A DNA stretch of 64,000 nt from Streptomyces sp. Alt3 (GCF_030719215.1 NZ_CP120983.1:3658001-3722000); one strand, 5' to 3'. Positions 18,226-27,149 are shown, counted from the first letter of the stretch. Notes: generated from the sequence alone by a model not told the origin. Program-made: numbers and translations.

Positions 18226-19503
18226 CTACTCCGCACTCTCCGCCTGCCGGGCCTTGGTCGCGATGTCCACGAGGATGCTCTCCGGGTTCCCGCCGGGCTC
18301 GACCGCGGAGCCGATCTTCTCCTTGATCGTCTCGCTGGCCTGCGCCCAGGACGTCTTGCCGAACGGGTAGAGCTGCGAGTTCGGCAGCGCCGACAGGAAC
18401 TCGTGCAGGGACTCGTGCTTGTCGTCGGCCTCCATCGCGGTGGAGGCGCTGCTGGTCACGGGCAGCAGGTCGTACTGGTCGGCGAAGGCCAGCACGTTGT
18501 CGTCCTGGTAGGCGAAGTCGAGGAACTTGCCGATCTGCACCCGGTGGCCGTTCTGCTTGAAGCCCATCATCCAGTCGGCGACACCCATCGAGCCGTTCGT
18601 CGGCCCGTCGATCCCGGGGAGCGGGACCATGCCGACCTCGACGCCCTTCTTCTCGGCCTCCTGCATCAGGGTCGGGTGGCCGTTGAGCATGCCCACGTCG
18701 CCATCGGTGAAGGCGTCGAAGGCCTTGGCACGGTCGAGCTTCCCGGGCGCGACGGGACCGGTGAGCCCCTTGCCGACGAGGTTGTCCTTCAGCCACTCGA
18801 ACGTCGCTATGTTGGCCTCGGAGTCGATGGCGTAGTTGCCGACCTCGTCCGTGTAGCCGCCGCCTCCGCTGAGCAGCCACATCAGGGTCTCGGCCTGGGA
18901 CTCCTCCTGGCCGAGGGGGAGCGCGAAGGGGTAGGTCACGCCGCGCTCGTCGAGCGCTGCGGCGTCGTTCCGGATGTCGTCCCAGGTCTGCGGGGCCCCG
19001 AGGCCGGCCTTTGCGAAGAGGCCCTTGTTGTAGAAGAGGAGCCGGGTGCTGGCCACGAACGGAAGGCCGTACAGATTGCCGCCGACCTCGCCCGCGTCGG
19101 TGAGCGAGGGCAGGAAGTTGGACGTGGTGCGGATGGCGATCATCTCGTCGGCGGTGTAGAGCTTGCCCGCCTTCGCGTAGTCGGCGTAGGCACCGATCTG
19201 CGCGATGTCGGGAGCCTCGCCGGCCTTCACCATCTCCGCGACCTTGCGGTCGACGTCCTTCCAGGAGTAGACGCTGACCTCGACCTTGATGCCGGGGTTC
19301 TCCTTCTCGAACCTGCCGGCGACGTCGTCCCAGTACTTCTCGGAGCTGTTCCCCGCGTCCGTGCCGTAGTCGGCCGCGACCAGCCTCAGGGTGACGTCGC
19401 CGCCCCCGGTGTCCGAACCGCACCCCGACAGCGTCGCCGTCATACCGAGTGCGGCCACTACCGCGGTCAGACCAACCAAGCGCCGCTGCACAGCCCTGTC
19501 CAT
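18226..19503 (-). CDS. Sugar ABC transporter solute-binding lipoprotein
   Basis: A 425-residue family-1 solute-binding protein. The lipoprotein signal is RRLVGLTAVVAALGMTATLSGC (lipobox LSGC), and the mature part contains FEKENPGIKVEV and GLPFVASTRLLFYNKGLF. It would capture a sugar for an ABC importer; no permease genes adjoin, but MsiK at 47.7 kb could be the shared ATPase. It is divergent from nagK, and two DasR-like boxes lie in the shared region, so an N-acetylglucosamine or chitooligosaccharide substrate is inferred. Upstream in-frame starts at 19515 and 19530 are alternatives, since no ribosome site settles the choice. Confidence 0.85.
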   Translation of the reverse strand: MDRAVQRRLVGLTAVVAALGMTATLSGCGSDTGGGDVTLRLVAADYGTDAGNSSEKYWDDVAGRFEKENPGIKVEVSVYSWKDVDRKVAEMVKAGEAPDIAQIGAYADYAKAGKLYTADEMIAIRTTSNFLPSLTDAGEVGGNLYGLPFVASTRLLFYNKGLFAKAGLGAPQTWDDIRNDAAALDERGVTYPFALPLGQEESQAETLMWLLSGGGGYTDEVGNYAIDSEANIATFEWLKDNLVGKGLTGPVAPGKLDRAKAFDAFTDGDVGMLNGHPTLMQEAEKKGVEVGMVPLPGIDGPTNGSMGVADWMMGFKQNGHRVQIGKFLDFAYQDDNVLAFADQYDLLPVTSSASTAMEADDKHESLHEFLSALPNSQLYPFGKTSWAQASETIKEKIGSAVEPGGNPESILVDIATKARQAESAE

Positions 19504-19589
19504 CCCTACATCCATCGGTGCGGGCGCCACCGTCCCCTGCGACGGGCCCGCGATCCTGCCTCACCTCCGGACGGAGGCCTGCACCGCAA

Positions 19590-19605
19590 GGAGGTCTACA
19601 CCACC
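19590..19605. promoter_or_regulatory. Candidate DasR-responsive element (lipoprotein side)
   Basis: GGAGGTCTACACCACC matches 12 of 16 positions of the DasR consensus ASTGGTCTAGACCAST. It lies about 87 bases upstream of the solute-binding protein start. Confidence 0.5.
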
Positions 19606-19665
19606 TCTACGGCAAACCGGCAATCTAGCAGGACCGTTTTGTATGGGTGCTCAACAAACCTCGAT

Positions 19666-19681
19666 AGTGGACTAGACCTTT
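19666..19681. promoter_or_regulatory. DasR-responsive element upstream of nagK
   Basis: AGTGGACTAGACCTTT matches 13 of 16 positions of the DasR consensus. It sits 27 bases before the nagK GTG, where a GntR-type repressor would block transcription until amino-sugar phosphate accumulates. Confidence 0.7.
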
Positions 19682-19708
19682 TAGGGGTCGTCGGGCGAAA
19701 CTGTCTCC

Positions 19709-20641
19709 GTGAGACACGTCATCGCCCTCGATGTGGGCGGCACAGGAATGAAGGCCGCTCTGGTCGGGGCCGACGGCACACTGCTCCACGAGGCGCGCCG
19801 GGCCACCGGCCGGGACCGCGGTGCCGAGGCCGTCGTGGAGACCATCCTGGGCTTCGCCGCGGATCTGTACGCCTACGGCGAGGAGCACCTCGGAGAAGGC
19901 GCTGTCGCCGCCGGGGTCGCCGTGCCCGGCATCGTCGACGCCGAACGCGGGATCGCCGTCTACGCCGCCAACCTGGGCTGGCGTGACGTCCCGCTGCGGA
20001 AACTGCTCGGCGAACGGCTCGGCGGCGTACCCGTCGCGCTCGGCCACGACGTCCGCACCGGCGGCCTCGCCGAGGGGCGGATCGGCGCCGGCCGGGACGC
20101 GGACCGCTTCCTGTTCGTGCCGCTCGGCACCGGCATCGCCGGCGCCATAGGCATCGCGGGCACCATCGAGGCGGGCGCCCACGGCTACGCGGGCGAGATC
20201 GGCCACGTCGTGGTCCGGCCGGACGGCCCGGACTGCGGCTGCGGACAGCGCGGCTGTCTGGAGACCCTCGCCTCGGCCGCCGCCGTGTCCAGGGCCTGGG
20301 CAGCCGCGTCCGGCGACCCCGACGCGGACGCCGCGGACTGCGCGAAGGCCGTGGCCTCGGGCGACCCGGCGGCCCTTCGCGTGTGGGAGGACGCCGTCGA
20401 CGCGCTCGCCGCCGGACTCGTCACCGCGCTCACCCTGCTGGACCCCCGGACGCTGATCATCGGTGGCGGTCTCGCCGAGGCGGGGGAAACCTTGTTCACA
20501 CCACTGCGTGCGGCCGTCGAGGAACGGGTCACGTTCCAGAAGCTGCCCCACATCGTCCCGGCGGCCCTCGGGGACACCGCCGGATGCCTGGGCGCAGGGC
20601 TGCTCGCCTGGGATCTACTCTCCACGGAGGTATCCGCCTGA
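19709..20641 (+). CDS. nagK: ROK-family sugar kinase, N-acetylglucosamine kinase
   Basis: A 310-residue ROK kinase that phosphorylates N-acetylglucosamine. The ATP motif is IALDVGGTGMKAAL (residues 5-18), the ROK signature is GHVVVRPDGPDCGCGQRGCLET with the zinc-binding CxCGxxGCxE, and IIGGGLAEAGE closes the ATP site. The stop and the nagA start overlap by one base (TGATG), so the pair is translationally coupled. Together they make glucosamine-6-phosphate, the DasR ligand. The upstream DasR-like box supports the GlcNAc substrate over glucose. Confidence 0.87.
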   Translation: MRHVIALDVGGTGMKAALVGADGTLLHEARRATGRDRGAEAVVETILGFAADLYAYGEEHLGEGAVAAGVAVPGIVDAERGIAVYAANLGWRDVPLRKLLGERLGGVPVALGHDVRTGGLAEGRIGAGRDADRFLFVPLGTGIAGAIGIAGTIEAGAHGYAGEIGHVVVRPDGPDCGCGQRGCLETLASAAAVSRAWAAASGDPDADAADCAKAVASGDPAALRVWEDAVDALAAGLVTALTLLDPRTLIIGGGLAEAGETLFTPLRAAVEERVTFQKLPHIVPAALGDTAGCLGAGLLAWDLLSTEVSA

Positions 20642-21795
20642 TGGCCGGACGCGCAGACAGCACGGTTCTCGCAGGTGCCCGGGTGGTGCTTCCCACCGGG
20701 ACCGTCGAGAACGGCCGGGTGATCGTCGAGGGCACCCGGATCGCCGGCAGCACGACGGAGGACGCCAGGACCGTCGACCTCTCGGGCCACTGGGTGGTCC
20801 CCGGATTCGTGGACATCCACAACCACGGCGGCGGCGGCGCGTCCTTCGCCACCGGCACCGCCGAGGACGTCCTGACCGGGGTGCGGGCGCACCGCGAACA
20901 CGGCACGACGACCGTCGTCGCCTCCACCGTCACGGGCGAGATGGACTTCCTGGCCCGCCAGGCCGGCCTCCTCTCCGAGCTGGTCGAACAGGGCGAGCTC
21001 GCCGGAATCCACTTCGAGGGCCCGTTCATCTCGCCGTGCCGCAAGGGCGCCCACAGCGAGGAACTGCTCCGCGACCCCGACCCCGCCGAGGTCCGCAAGC
21101 TGCTCGACGCTGCGCGCGGCAGCGCCAGGATGGTCACCCTCGCCACCGAACTCCCGTGCGGCATCGAGTCCGTACGGCTGCTCGCCGAGCACGGCGTGAT
21201 CGCCGCGGTGGGCCACACGGACGCGACGTACGAGCAGACCGTCGAGGCGATCGACGCGGGCGCGACCGTCGCCACGCACCTCTACAACGCGATGCCCGCC
21301 ATCGGGCACCGCGCCCCGGGGCCCATCGCGGCCCTCCTGGAGGACGAGCGGGTCACCGTCGAGCTGATCAACGACGGCACGCATCTGCACCCCGCCGCCC
21401 TGGAACTCGCCTACCACCACGCGGGCGCCGGCCGGGTCGCCCTGATCACCGACGCCATGGACGCGGCCGGCGCGGGCGACGGCTTCTACGAACTCGGGCC
21501 GCTCGCCGTCGAGGTCAGGGGCGGTGTGGCGCGCCTGGTCGAAGGCGGCTCGATCGCGGGCTCCACCCTCACCCTGGACACCGCGTTCCGCAGGGCCGTG
21601 ACGATCGACAGGATCCCCGTCGAGGACGTCGTCCGGTCCATCTCGGCCAACCCCGCACGGCTCCTCGGCCTGGACGACAGGGTCGGCTCACTGGACCCCG
21701 GCAAGGACGCCGACCTGGTCGTCCTGGACGCGGACTTCGTGCTCAAGGGCGTCATGCGCCAGGGCGAGTGGATCGTGAAGCCCGCCGCCGTCTGA
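20641..21795 (+). CDS. nagA: N-acetylglucosamine-6-phosphate deacetylase
   Basis: A 384-residue amidohydrolase that deacetylates GlcNAc-6-phosphate to glucosamine-6-phosphate. It shows the metal motif FVDIHNHGGGG, HFEGPFISPCRKGAH, GHTDA and the catalytic aspartate in LITDAMDAAG. The ATG at 20641 is preceded by GGAGG and overlaps the nagK stop by one base; an open frame extends further upstream inside nagK but is not homologous. The reaction both feeds catabolism and generates the DasR-releasing ligand. Confidence 0.93.
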   Translation: MAGRADSTVLAGARVVLPTGTVENGRVIVEGTRIAGSTTEDARTVDLSGHWVVPGFVDIHNHGGGGASFATGTAEDVLTGVRAHREHGTTTVVASTVTGEMDFLARQAGLLSELVEQGELAGIHFEGPFISPCRKGAHSEELLRDPDPAEVRKLLDAARGSARMVTLATELPCGIESVRLLAEHGVIAAVGHTDATYEQTVEAIDAGATVATHLYNAMPAIGHRAPGPIAALLEDERVTVELINDGTHLHPAALELAYHHAGAGRVALITDAMDAAGAGDGFYELGPLAVEVRGGVARLVEGGSIAGSTLTLDTAFRRAVTIDRIPVEDVVRSISANPARLLGLDDRVGSLDPGKDADLVVLDADFVLKGVMRQGEWIVKPAAV

Positions 21796-21823
21796 CGGGC
21801 AGCCGGCGAGAGAACACGTAACG

Positions 21824-21869
21824 AAGAGACGGCGGTTGTCCCGGGCATCTGGGACGGCCGCCGCCTCTT
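21824..21869. terminator. Terminator hairpin after nagA
   Basis: A 19-bp stem (21824-21842 with 21851-21869; 16 Watson-Crick pairs, two wobble pairs, one mismatch) follows nagA. It separates nagKA from the downstream kinase gene. Confidence 0.7.
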
Positions 21870-21945
21870 TGGCATGATCACCTGGGACGGCGCCGCGGGG
21901 AGACGGCGCGCGAGCGGACTACGAGGGAACCGGGGGCCGGTACAG

Positions 21946-22878
21946 GTGATACTGACCGTCACACTGAACACGGCACTCGACCTGACGTACGCCGTCCCCG
22001 CCCTCGTCCCGCACTCCAGCCACCGCGTCCAGGAAGTGACCGAACGCCCCGGCGGCAAGGGCGTCAACGTCGCCCGGGTGCTCTCCGCGCTCGGCCACGA
22101 AACCGTCGTCACCGGCTTCGCCGGCGGCGCCACCGGAGCCGTCCTGCGCGAGCTCCTCGGCTCACTCCCCGACCACCCCACCGACGCACTGGTGACCGTC
22201 GCGGGGAACACCCGCCGCACCCTCGCCGTCGTCGACCGCTCCAGCGGCGACACGACCCAGCTCAACGAACCGGGCCCGCACATAGACGCCGGTGAATGGG
22301 CGTCCTTCCTGGGGACGTTCGGGGAACTACTCCCCCGGGCCGAGGCCGTCGCACTCTGCGGCAGCCTCCCTCCCGGCGTCCACGTCGGCGCGTACGCGGA
22401 ACTGGTGCGGCTCGCACGCTCCGCCGGGGTGCCCGTGCTCCTGGACACCGGGGGCGAGCCCCTGCGCCGCGGCATCGCCGCCCGCCCCGACCTCGTCAAG
22501 CCGAACGCCGACGAGCTGGCCCAGCTCACCGGCGCCCGTGAACCCCTGCGCGCCACCCGCGACGCCCGCCGCCGCGGCGCGCACAGCGTCGTCACGTCGC
22601 TCGGCCCGGACGGGCTCCTCGCGGTCACCCCCGACGGCATCTGGCGGGCCGCACCGCCGGCCGCCGTGCGGGGCAACCCGACCGGGGCGGGCGACTCCGC
22701 CGTGGCCGGGCTGCTGTCCGCCGTCGCCGAAGGACTGGGCTGGCAGGACCGGCTGACCCGCGCGGTCGCCCTGTCGACGGCGACCGTACTGGCTCCGGTG
22801 GCAGGCGAGTTCGACCGCGAGGCCTACGAGGACCTGCTGACCCGCGTCACCGTCGAACCGCACACACCGGCCGCCTGA
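21946..22878 (+). CDS. PfkB-family sugar kinase (1-phosphofructokinase/tagatose-6-phosphate kinase type)
   Basis: A 310-residue ribokinase-fold enzyme. ILTVTLNTALDLTYAVP, the Gly-Gly motif ERPGGKGVNVARVL and the C-terminal anion-hole/catalytic motif RGNPTGAGDSAVAGLL (Asp in GAGD) are all visible. The subgroup phosphorylates fructose-1-phosphate or tagatose-6-phosphate. GTG 21946 is taken because GGGGG lies about ten bases upstream and the family N-terminus follows directly. It sits downstream of nagA but behind a hairpin, so co-regulation is uncertain. Confidence 0.85.
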   Translation: MILTVTLNTALDLTYAVPALVPHSSHRVQEVTERPGGKGVNVARVLSALGHETVVTGFAGGATGAVLRELLGSLPDHPTDALVTVAGNTRRTLAVVDRSSGDTTQLNEPGPHIDAGEWASFLGTFGELLPRAEAVALCGSLPPGVHVGAYAELVRLARSAGVPVLLDTGGEPLRRGIAARPDLVKPNADELAQLTGAREPLRATRDARRRGAHSVVTSLGPDGLLAVTPDGIWRAAPPAAVRGNPTGAGDSAVAGLLSAVAEGLGWQDRLTRAVALSTATVLAPVAGEFDREAYEDLLTRVTVEPHTPAA

Positions 22879-22955
22879 CCGGCCCGGGAAACACCGCGTC
22901 CCGGCTCGCTGTGCGAGGCCGGGACGACGGTGGTGCGGAATTCCGCGGCGGAGCG

Positions 22956-23948
22956 TCAGCCCTTGACGTGACCCGACTTCAGCGACAGCTGGTCGAGGTT
23001 CGCGTCGCACGAGTCACCCTCGTTGCACGACAGCATCAGCTTGTTCGACCCCTTCTCGAGCTGGACGTACGCGTACGTGTTCGTCCAGCCCTTCTCCAGG
23101 TCGCCCTCGGCGGCGCGCGCGAAGTTCGTCATGTTGATGGAGCGCGGATCCTGGTCGTTGACCGTGAGGGACGTCTTCGCGTCCCTGCCCGGCACGCCGT
23201 ACGTCACGTACAGGGTGTACGGGCCGCTCTCCGGCACATCGACCGTCCAGGTGGCCGAACGGCCGACCTCGTTGAGGCTGATGTACTGGCCGTTGGCGCT
23301 CTTGGCGCCCTTGACCGTGTTGTCCAGCGACGCCGTGCCACCGAGGGTCAGCGTCGCCGCGTCCTGCTCGGGCAGCTGGACGGGCTCGTCGGACTCCTTC
23401 GCGGACTCCTCCGGCTTCGGGGACTCCTCGACCTCGTCGGCCGGACCCTGCGAAGAACCGGCCTCGTCCTTCTTGGTGTCGCTGTCGTCGCCCGTCATCA
23501 GCGCGGCACCGATGCCGATGAGCACCACCGCCACCACGGCGACGGCCGCGATCAGCAGCGCCTTGGTGTTGGGTCCGCCACGGCCGGGCCCGCCGTTCCT
23601 GCCGCCGCCGTGGCCCACGGACGCCGACTGCGCGGTGGGCGCGCCACCGGGGTAGGTCTCCGGCGCCGCGTACTGCGCGTTCGGCTGGCCGTACTGCTGC
23701 TGGGGCTGGCCGTACTGCGGGGGCTGGCCGTACGCCTGCTGCGGCGGCACCTGCCCGTACTGGCGCTCCCCGACCGCCCGCACCTGGTTGTACGACGTTC
23801 TGGGCCTGCCGGGCTGCGCTGCCGGGCCCGGGTAGCCGTAACCACCCTGCCCGGGCGGCTGTGCGCCCGCCGCCTGCCCGTCCGCGTACAGATAGCCGAA
23901 CGGATCGTCGTCCTCGGGCTTGCTCGCGCCGTTGTTCCCGGCCGTCAT
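22956..23948 (-). CDS. Membrane protein with Pro/Gln/Tyr-rich N-terminus and CBM-like outer domain
   Basis: A 330-residue protein. Residues 1-130 are low-complexity with repeated YGQP units, cytoplasmic by topology. One transmembrane helix follows (ALLIAAVAVVAVVLIGIGAAL), then an acidic Glu/Asp/Ser linker and a C-terminal beta-sandwich (GSATWTVDVPESGPYTLYVTY) resembling CBM6/35-type carbohydrate-binding modules. It may sense or bind cell-wall or sugar polymers outside the membrane; no catalytic domain is seen. The start at 23948 has AGGAG ten bases upstream; ATG 23969 is an alternative. It is a single gene near the amino-sugar cluster. Confidence 0.75.
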   Translation of the reverse strand: MTAGNNGASKPEDDDPFGYLYADGQAAGAQPPGQGGYGYPGPAAQPGRPRTSYNQVRAVGERQYGQVPPQQAYGQPPQYGQPQQQYGQPNAQYAAPETYPGGAPTAQSASVGHGGGRNGGPGRGGPNTKALLIAAVAVVAVVLIGIGAALMTGDDSDTKKDEAGSSQGPADEVEESPKPEESAKESDEPVQLPEQDAATLTLGGTASLDNTVKGAKSANGQYISLNEVGRSATWTVDVPESGPYTLYVTYGVPGRDAKTSLTVNDQDPRSINMTNFARAAEGDLEKGWTNTYAYVQLEKGSNKLMLSCNEGDSCDANLDQLSLKSGHVKG

Positions 23949-24080
23949 CCCTGGGTCACTCCTCACCATGTCGCCAGCCGTCGCCGACCGGCCGAGCCTA
24001 CCCCGAACGGAGCAAGCGTCGAATTGCCCTCGGTCCCCCGGAAACCCGGGCGGCGTACGGGGACAGCCAGGGCGTGAACG

Positions 24081-25733
24081 TCAGCCGGCTCTGCGGTGAA
24101 CCTTCGATCGGGACCGCTTCTCCACATACATCCGCTGGTCGGCGGAGTGCAGGACCTCTTCCTCGGTCATTCCGCACTCGGCCCAGCCGATACCGAAACT
24201 CGCCCCGACCCTGACTGCCCGGCCGTCCACCCGGATGGGCGGAATGATGGCGTTACGCAAGCGTACGGCCAGATCCGCGGCATCTGCCGCCCCGAGACCG
24301 TCCGCGAGGACGACGAATTCGTCACCCCCGAGCCGCGCGACCGTGTCACCGTCCCGTACGCAGGTCGTCAGCCGCCGGGCGACCTCGATGAGAACCGCGT
24401 CACCCGCGTGGTGCCCGAACCGGTCGTTGATCGACTTGAAGCCGTCGAGGTCGCAGAAGAGCACCGCGAGCCCCTTGGTCCCGTCGTCACGGTCCGGGTC
24501 CGGCGCGACGCTGTGCACGTGGTGGTCGTACGGGCCGACCCCCGGCGCGACCTCGCCCTCGTAGCCGTCCGCCCGGTAGCCGTGTACGGGATTCTCGACG
24601 TCGCCGTACGCCGCGTCCAGCGCCTCGATCGCGGAGGAGGTGACGGAGTGAGGCCTCTCACACAGCCGTGCGCCGAGCCGGGAGCGCAGCTCGGCACTGT
24701 TGGGGAGACCGGTGAGCGCGTCGTGCGAGGCGCGGTGCGCCAGATTCAGCTCGTTGCGCTTGCGCTCCTCGATGTCCTCGACGTGCGTGAGGAGGAAGCG
24801 GGGCCCGTCGGTGGTGTCGGCGACGACGGAGTTGCGCAGGGAGACCCAGAGGTAGGTGCCGTCCCTCCGCCCGAGCCGGAGCTCCGCCCGCCCGCCCTCG
24901 GCGGACGTGCGCAGCAGCGTGCCGATGTCCTCGGGGTGGACGAGGTCCGCGAAGGAGTAGCGGCGAAGGACGGAGGCGGGGCGCCCCAGGAGCCGGCAGA
25001 GCGCGTCGTTGGTGCGCAGCAGCCTGCCGTGCTGGTCTCCGCCCATCTCGGCGATGGCCATGCCGCTGGGGGCGTACTCGAAGGCCTGGCGGAAGGATTC
25101 CTCACTGGCGCGCAGCGCCTGCTGCTCGCGTTCGAGCCTGACCAGGGCGCGCTGCATGTTTGCTCGGAGACGAGCGTTACTGATCGCAATGGCGGCTTGG
25201 GAGGCGTACATCTGGAGCGCCTCGCGGCCCCAGGCACCGGGGCGGCGGCCGTTGCGCGGCCTGTCGACCGATATGACCCCCAGGAGGTCCAGACCTCCGC
25301 CGGAGGCGTACATGGGTGCGTAGAGACGGTCCAGGGGGTGCCACTCGTCCTCGAAGCGGGGCTCAGGCCCCTCGGTGTGCCACTGCGGCACGTCGTCGTC
25401 GAGGAGCACCCAGCCCTCGGTGTGGGGTATGAACCGGAGCTCGTCCCAGGCCTCACCCATCGACAGCCTGCGCTCCCAGGAACCGCGGGAGCCGACACGG
25501 CCGGTGATCAGGGATTCCGCGGCACTGTTGCCGGCGAAGGCGGCGACGACGAGGTCACCGTCGGGACGGACGAGGTTGACGCAGCCCAGCTCGTAACCGA
25601 GGCCGCCGACGATGCCGTCGGCCACCGACTGCAGCGTGTCCGCCAGGCTCCGCGCCGTGTTGAGATCAGCGACGGCCTGGTGCAGCTGCCGCATGGTCGC
25701 AAGACGGACGTACGGCTCCGACTCGGCCTCCAT
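24081..25733 (-). CDS. cdgB: GAF-PAS-GGDEF diguanylate cyclase (CdgB-like)
   Basis: A 550-residue cytoplasmic signalling protein. A GAF domain (about residues 15-190), a PAS/PAC domain (about 210-335) and a GGDEF domain are in order; the active motif RLGGDEFVVLADG is intact, so it should make cyclic di-GMP. An Asp/Glu/His-rich insertion of about 50 residues lies near the start of the GGDEF domain. No EAL domain follows. The ATG at 25733 has GGGAG eight bases upstream. Domain order and genome neighbourhood match Streptomyces CdgB, whose gene is repressed by BldD; palindromes in its promoter region fit that. Confidence 0.87.
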   Translation of the reverse strand: MEAESEPYVRLATMRQLHQAVADLNTARSLADTLQSVADGIVGGLGYELGCVNLVRPDGDLVVAAFAGNSAAESLITGRVGSRGSWERRLSMGEAWDELRFIPHTEGWVLLDDDVPQWHTEGPEPRFEDEWHPLDRLYAPMYASGGGLDLLGVISVDRPRNGRRPGAWGREALQMYASQAAIAISNARLRANMQRALVRLEREQQALRASEESFRQAFEYAPSGMAIAEMGGDQHGRLLRTNDALCRLLGRPASVLRRYSFADLVHPEDIGTLLRTSAEGGRAELRLGRRDGTYLWVSLRNSVVADTTDGPRFLLTHVEDIEERKRNELNLAHRASHDALTGLPNSAELRSRLGARLCERPHSVTSSAIEALDAAYGDVENPVHGYRADGYEGEVAPGVGPYDHHVHSVAPDPDRDDGTKGLAVLFCDLDGFKSINDRFGHHAGDAVLIEVARRLTTCVRDGDTVARLGGDEFVVLADGLGAADAADLAVRLRNAIIPPIRVDGRAVRVGASFGIGWAECGMTEEEVLHSADQRMYVEKRSRSKVHRRAG

Positions 25734-25811
25734 TGCTCGCACTCCCTGAGACCTCGACAGCAACTCCAGATTTCATATCGACGTACTTGTCGCACTGTCA
25801 CGGCCACTGAA

Positions 25812-25820
25812 TCACAGTGA
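25812..25820. promoter_or_regulatory. Palindrome TCACAGTGA, possible BldD-type site
   Basis: TCACAGTGA is a perfect palindrome 79 bases upstream of the cdgB-like start. BldD sites are built from AGTGA/TCACT-like half-sites, so this is a candidate only. Confidence 0.35.
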
Positions 25821-25860
25821 GCTGCGCACCCGGTACTCAGGGTCAACAAATATTGCTCTC

Positions 25861-25876
25861 TGTGACTCAAGTCACA
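25861..25876. promoter_or_regulatory. Inverted repeat TGTGACT-CA-AGTCACA
   Basis: A perfect 7-bp inverted repeat with a two-base spacer lies in the region shared by the divergent cdgB-like and flavin reductase genes. It resembles a dimeric regulator site, possibly BldD or a CRP-type protein. Confidence 0.45.
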
Positions 25877-26022
25877 AGAGTTGGCAAAGACCCCCAGGGG
25901 CACTCCATCCACCCCTGTCGGGTGGCGAACGCAAAGCGGCGCACATGGTTCCGGGGTCCTAGGACCCGGCTGGTCCTCTGGCCCGATGCGACGCGGCGTC
26001 CCGCGGCACTAGCGTGCCCGGT

Positions 26023-26586
26023 GTGCTGCAGAAGACTCCCCCCGCCCCGCGCCCCGAAGCCGTCCCCCATGCTGAGGGGGTGAGCAACGACGAATTCCGT
26101 GCAGCCCTGTCCCGCCTGGCCGCGGGCGTGGTGCTGGTCACCGCCGAGGAGCCGCCGCTCGACGAGCACGGCCGGGGGGAGGACGTCGGGATGACGGCGA
26201 CCGCCTTCATGTCGGTCTCCCTGGATCCGCCCCTGGTGCTGGTGAGCCTGCGCAACGACTCACGGATGGACGACCTGCTGGCCGAACAGCCCCTCTGGGC
26301 GGTGTCCGTGCTCACGGAGGGCCAGCGGCAGGTCGCCGCGCGGTTCTCCATGAAGAACCGCATCAGCGACCGGCTGCTGTTCGAGGACATCCCCTGTATA
26401 CGGGGCGAGATCGCGGGAGCGCCCCTGGTGGGCGGGGCGCTGGCCACCCTGGAGTGCCGCACGGAGCAGCGCGTCCCGGCCGGGGACCACACACTGGTGA
26501 TCGGCCGCGTCCTCTCGGCGTCGCTGCCGAACGCGGACGGCGAGCCGCTCACCTACTTCAAGGGCCGCTACCGGCAACTGGGCTGA
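26023..26586 (+). CDS. Flavin reductase family protein (FMN-binding split barrel)
   Basis: A 187-residue protein of the flavin reductase-like split-barrel family, which reduces FMN or FAD with NAD(P)H for partner monooxygenases. Visible are FRAALSRLAAGVVLVTA, GMTATAFMSVSLDPPLVLVSL and the C-terminal TYFKGRYRQLG. GTG 26023 is favoured because TAGCGT ends seven bases before it and no ribosome site is present, as in a leaderless message; a GTG at 26014 and one at 26080 are in frame. No monooxygenase gene adjoins, so its partner is unknown. Confidence 0.82.
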   Translation: MLQKTPPAPRPEAVPHAEGVSNDEFRAALSRLAAGVVLVTAEEPPLDEHGRGEDVGMTATAFMSVSLDPPLVLVSLRNDSRMDDLLAEQPLWAVSVLTEGQRQVAARFSMKNRISDRLLFEDIPCIRGEIAGAPLVGGALATLECRTEQRVPAGDHTLVIGRVLSASLPNADGEPLTYFKGRYRQLG

Positions 26587-26589
26587 CCG

Positions 26590-26751
26590 GGCCGGTCCTT
26601 CCGGCGGGCACCTTGCTCGACCGCGGCCGGTCCTGTCGGCGGGCACCTGGCCGACCCGGCCCGGTCCTTCCGGCGGTCCTCACCGGTCGCGGCGGGAGCG
26701 TCCGCGCCCCGTCCCGGCGGGCCTCACCAGTCGCGGCCCGAGCGTCCGCGC
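26590..26751. repeat. Degenerate tandem repeats duplicating the arfB 3' end
   Basis: Two sets overlap. Units of 34-35 bp starting GGCCGGTCCTTCCGGCGG occur at 26590, 26625 and 26659. A separate 34-bp unit at 26674-26707 is repeated at 26718-26751 with about four differences; the second copy contains the stop and last codons of the minus-strand arfB gene. Confidence 0.8.
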
Positions 26752-27149
26752 TTCGTGTCTCCGCGCTGCTTCTTCTCGCGCAGACGCCGCTCGTTGATGC
26801 CGCGCGGGATCTTCTTCTTGAGACGCGGCTTGGGTGGCGGCGCCGTCGCCTCCGCGAGGAGCGCCGCGAGCCGCACGGCGGCCGTCTCACGGTTGCGCCA
26901 CTGGGAGCGGTGCTCCGAGGCCCGCACGGACACCACGCCGCCTACCAGCCGGCCCGCGAGCCGTTCGAGCGCCCGGGCCTTCCACACCTCGGGCAGCGAC
27001 TCGGTCGCCGCGAGGTCGAAGCGGAGCTCCACCTGGGAGTCACTGGTGTTGACGTGCTGCCCGCCGGGCCCCGAGGACCGCGAGAAACGCCACATGAGTT
27101 CGGCCTCCGGCAGGGAGACCGAACCGCGGATGACATAGGGCCCGGACAT
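26724..27149 (-). CDS. arfB: Peptidyl-tRNA hydrolase ArfB (RF-1 domain)
   Basis: A 141-residue ribosome-rescue factor that hydrolyses peptidyl-tRNA on stalled ribosomes. The RF-1 domain carries the catalytic GGQ in RSSGPGGQHVNTSDSQVEL (about residues 25-43). The basic C-terminal tail (KPRLKKKIPRGINERRLREKKQRG) is the part that enters the empty mRNA channel. No codon-recognition domain is present, which separates it from release factors. The ATG at 27158 three codons upstream is an alternative start. Its 3' end is duplicated in the adjoining intergenic repeats. Confidence 0.92.
   Translation of the reverse strand: MSGPYVIRGSVSLPEAELMWRFSRSSGPGGQHVNTSDSQVELRFDLAATESLPEVWKARALERLAGRLVGGVVSVRASEHRSQWRNRETAAVRLAALLAEATAPPPKPRLKKKIPRGINERRLREKKQRGDTKRGRSGRDW

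Noticed and set aside
17933..19564. A 543-codon minus-strand frame spanning the sugar-binding protein gene and DUF3263
   Set aside because: Only its last 81 codons are real; the rest is the binding-protein gene in the wrong frame.
26590..26751. Repeats near arfB as a CRISPR array
   Set aside because: The units adjoin without unique spacers and include the end of a coding gene.
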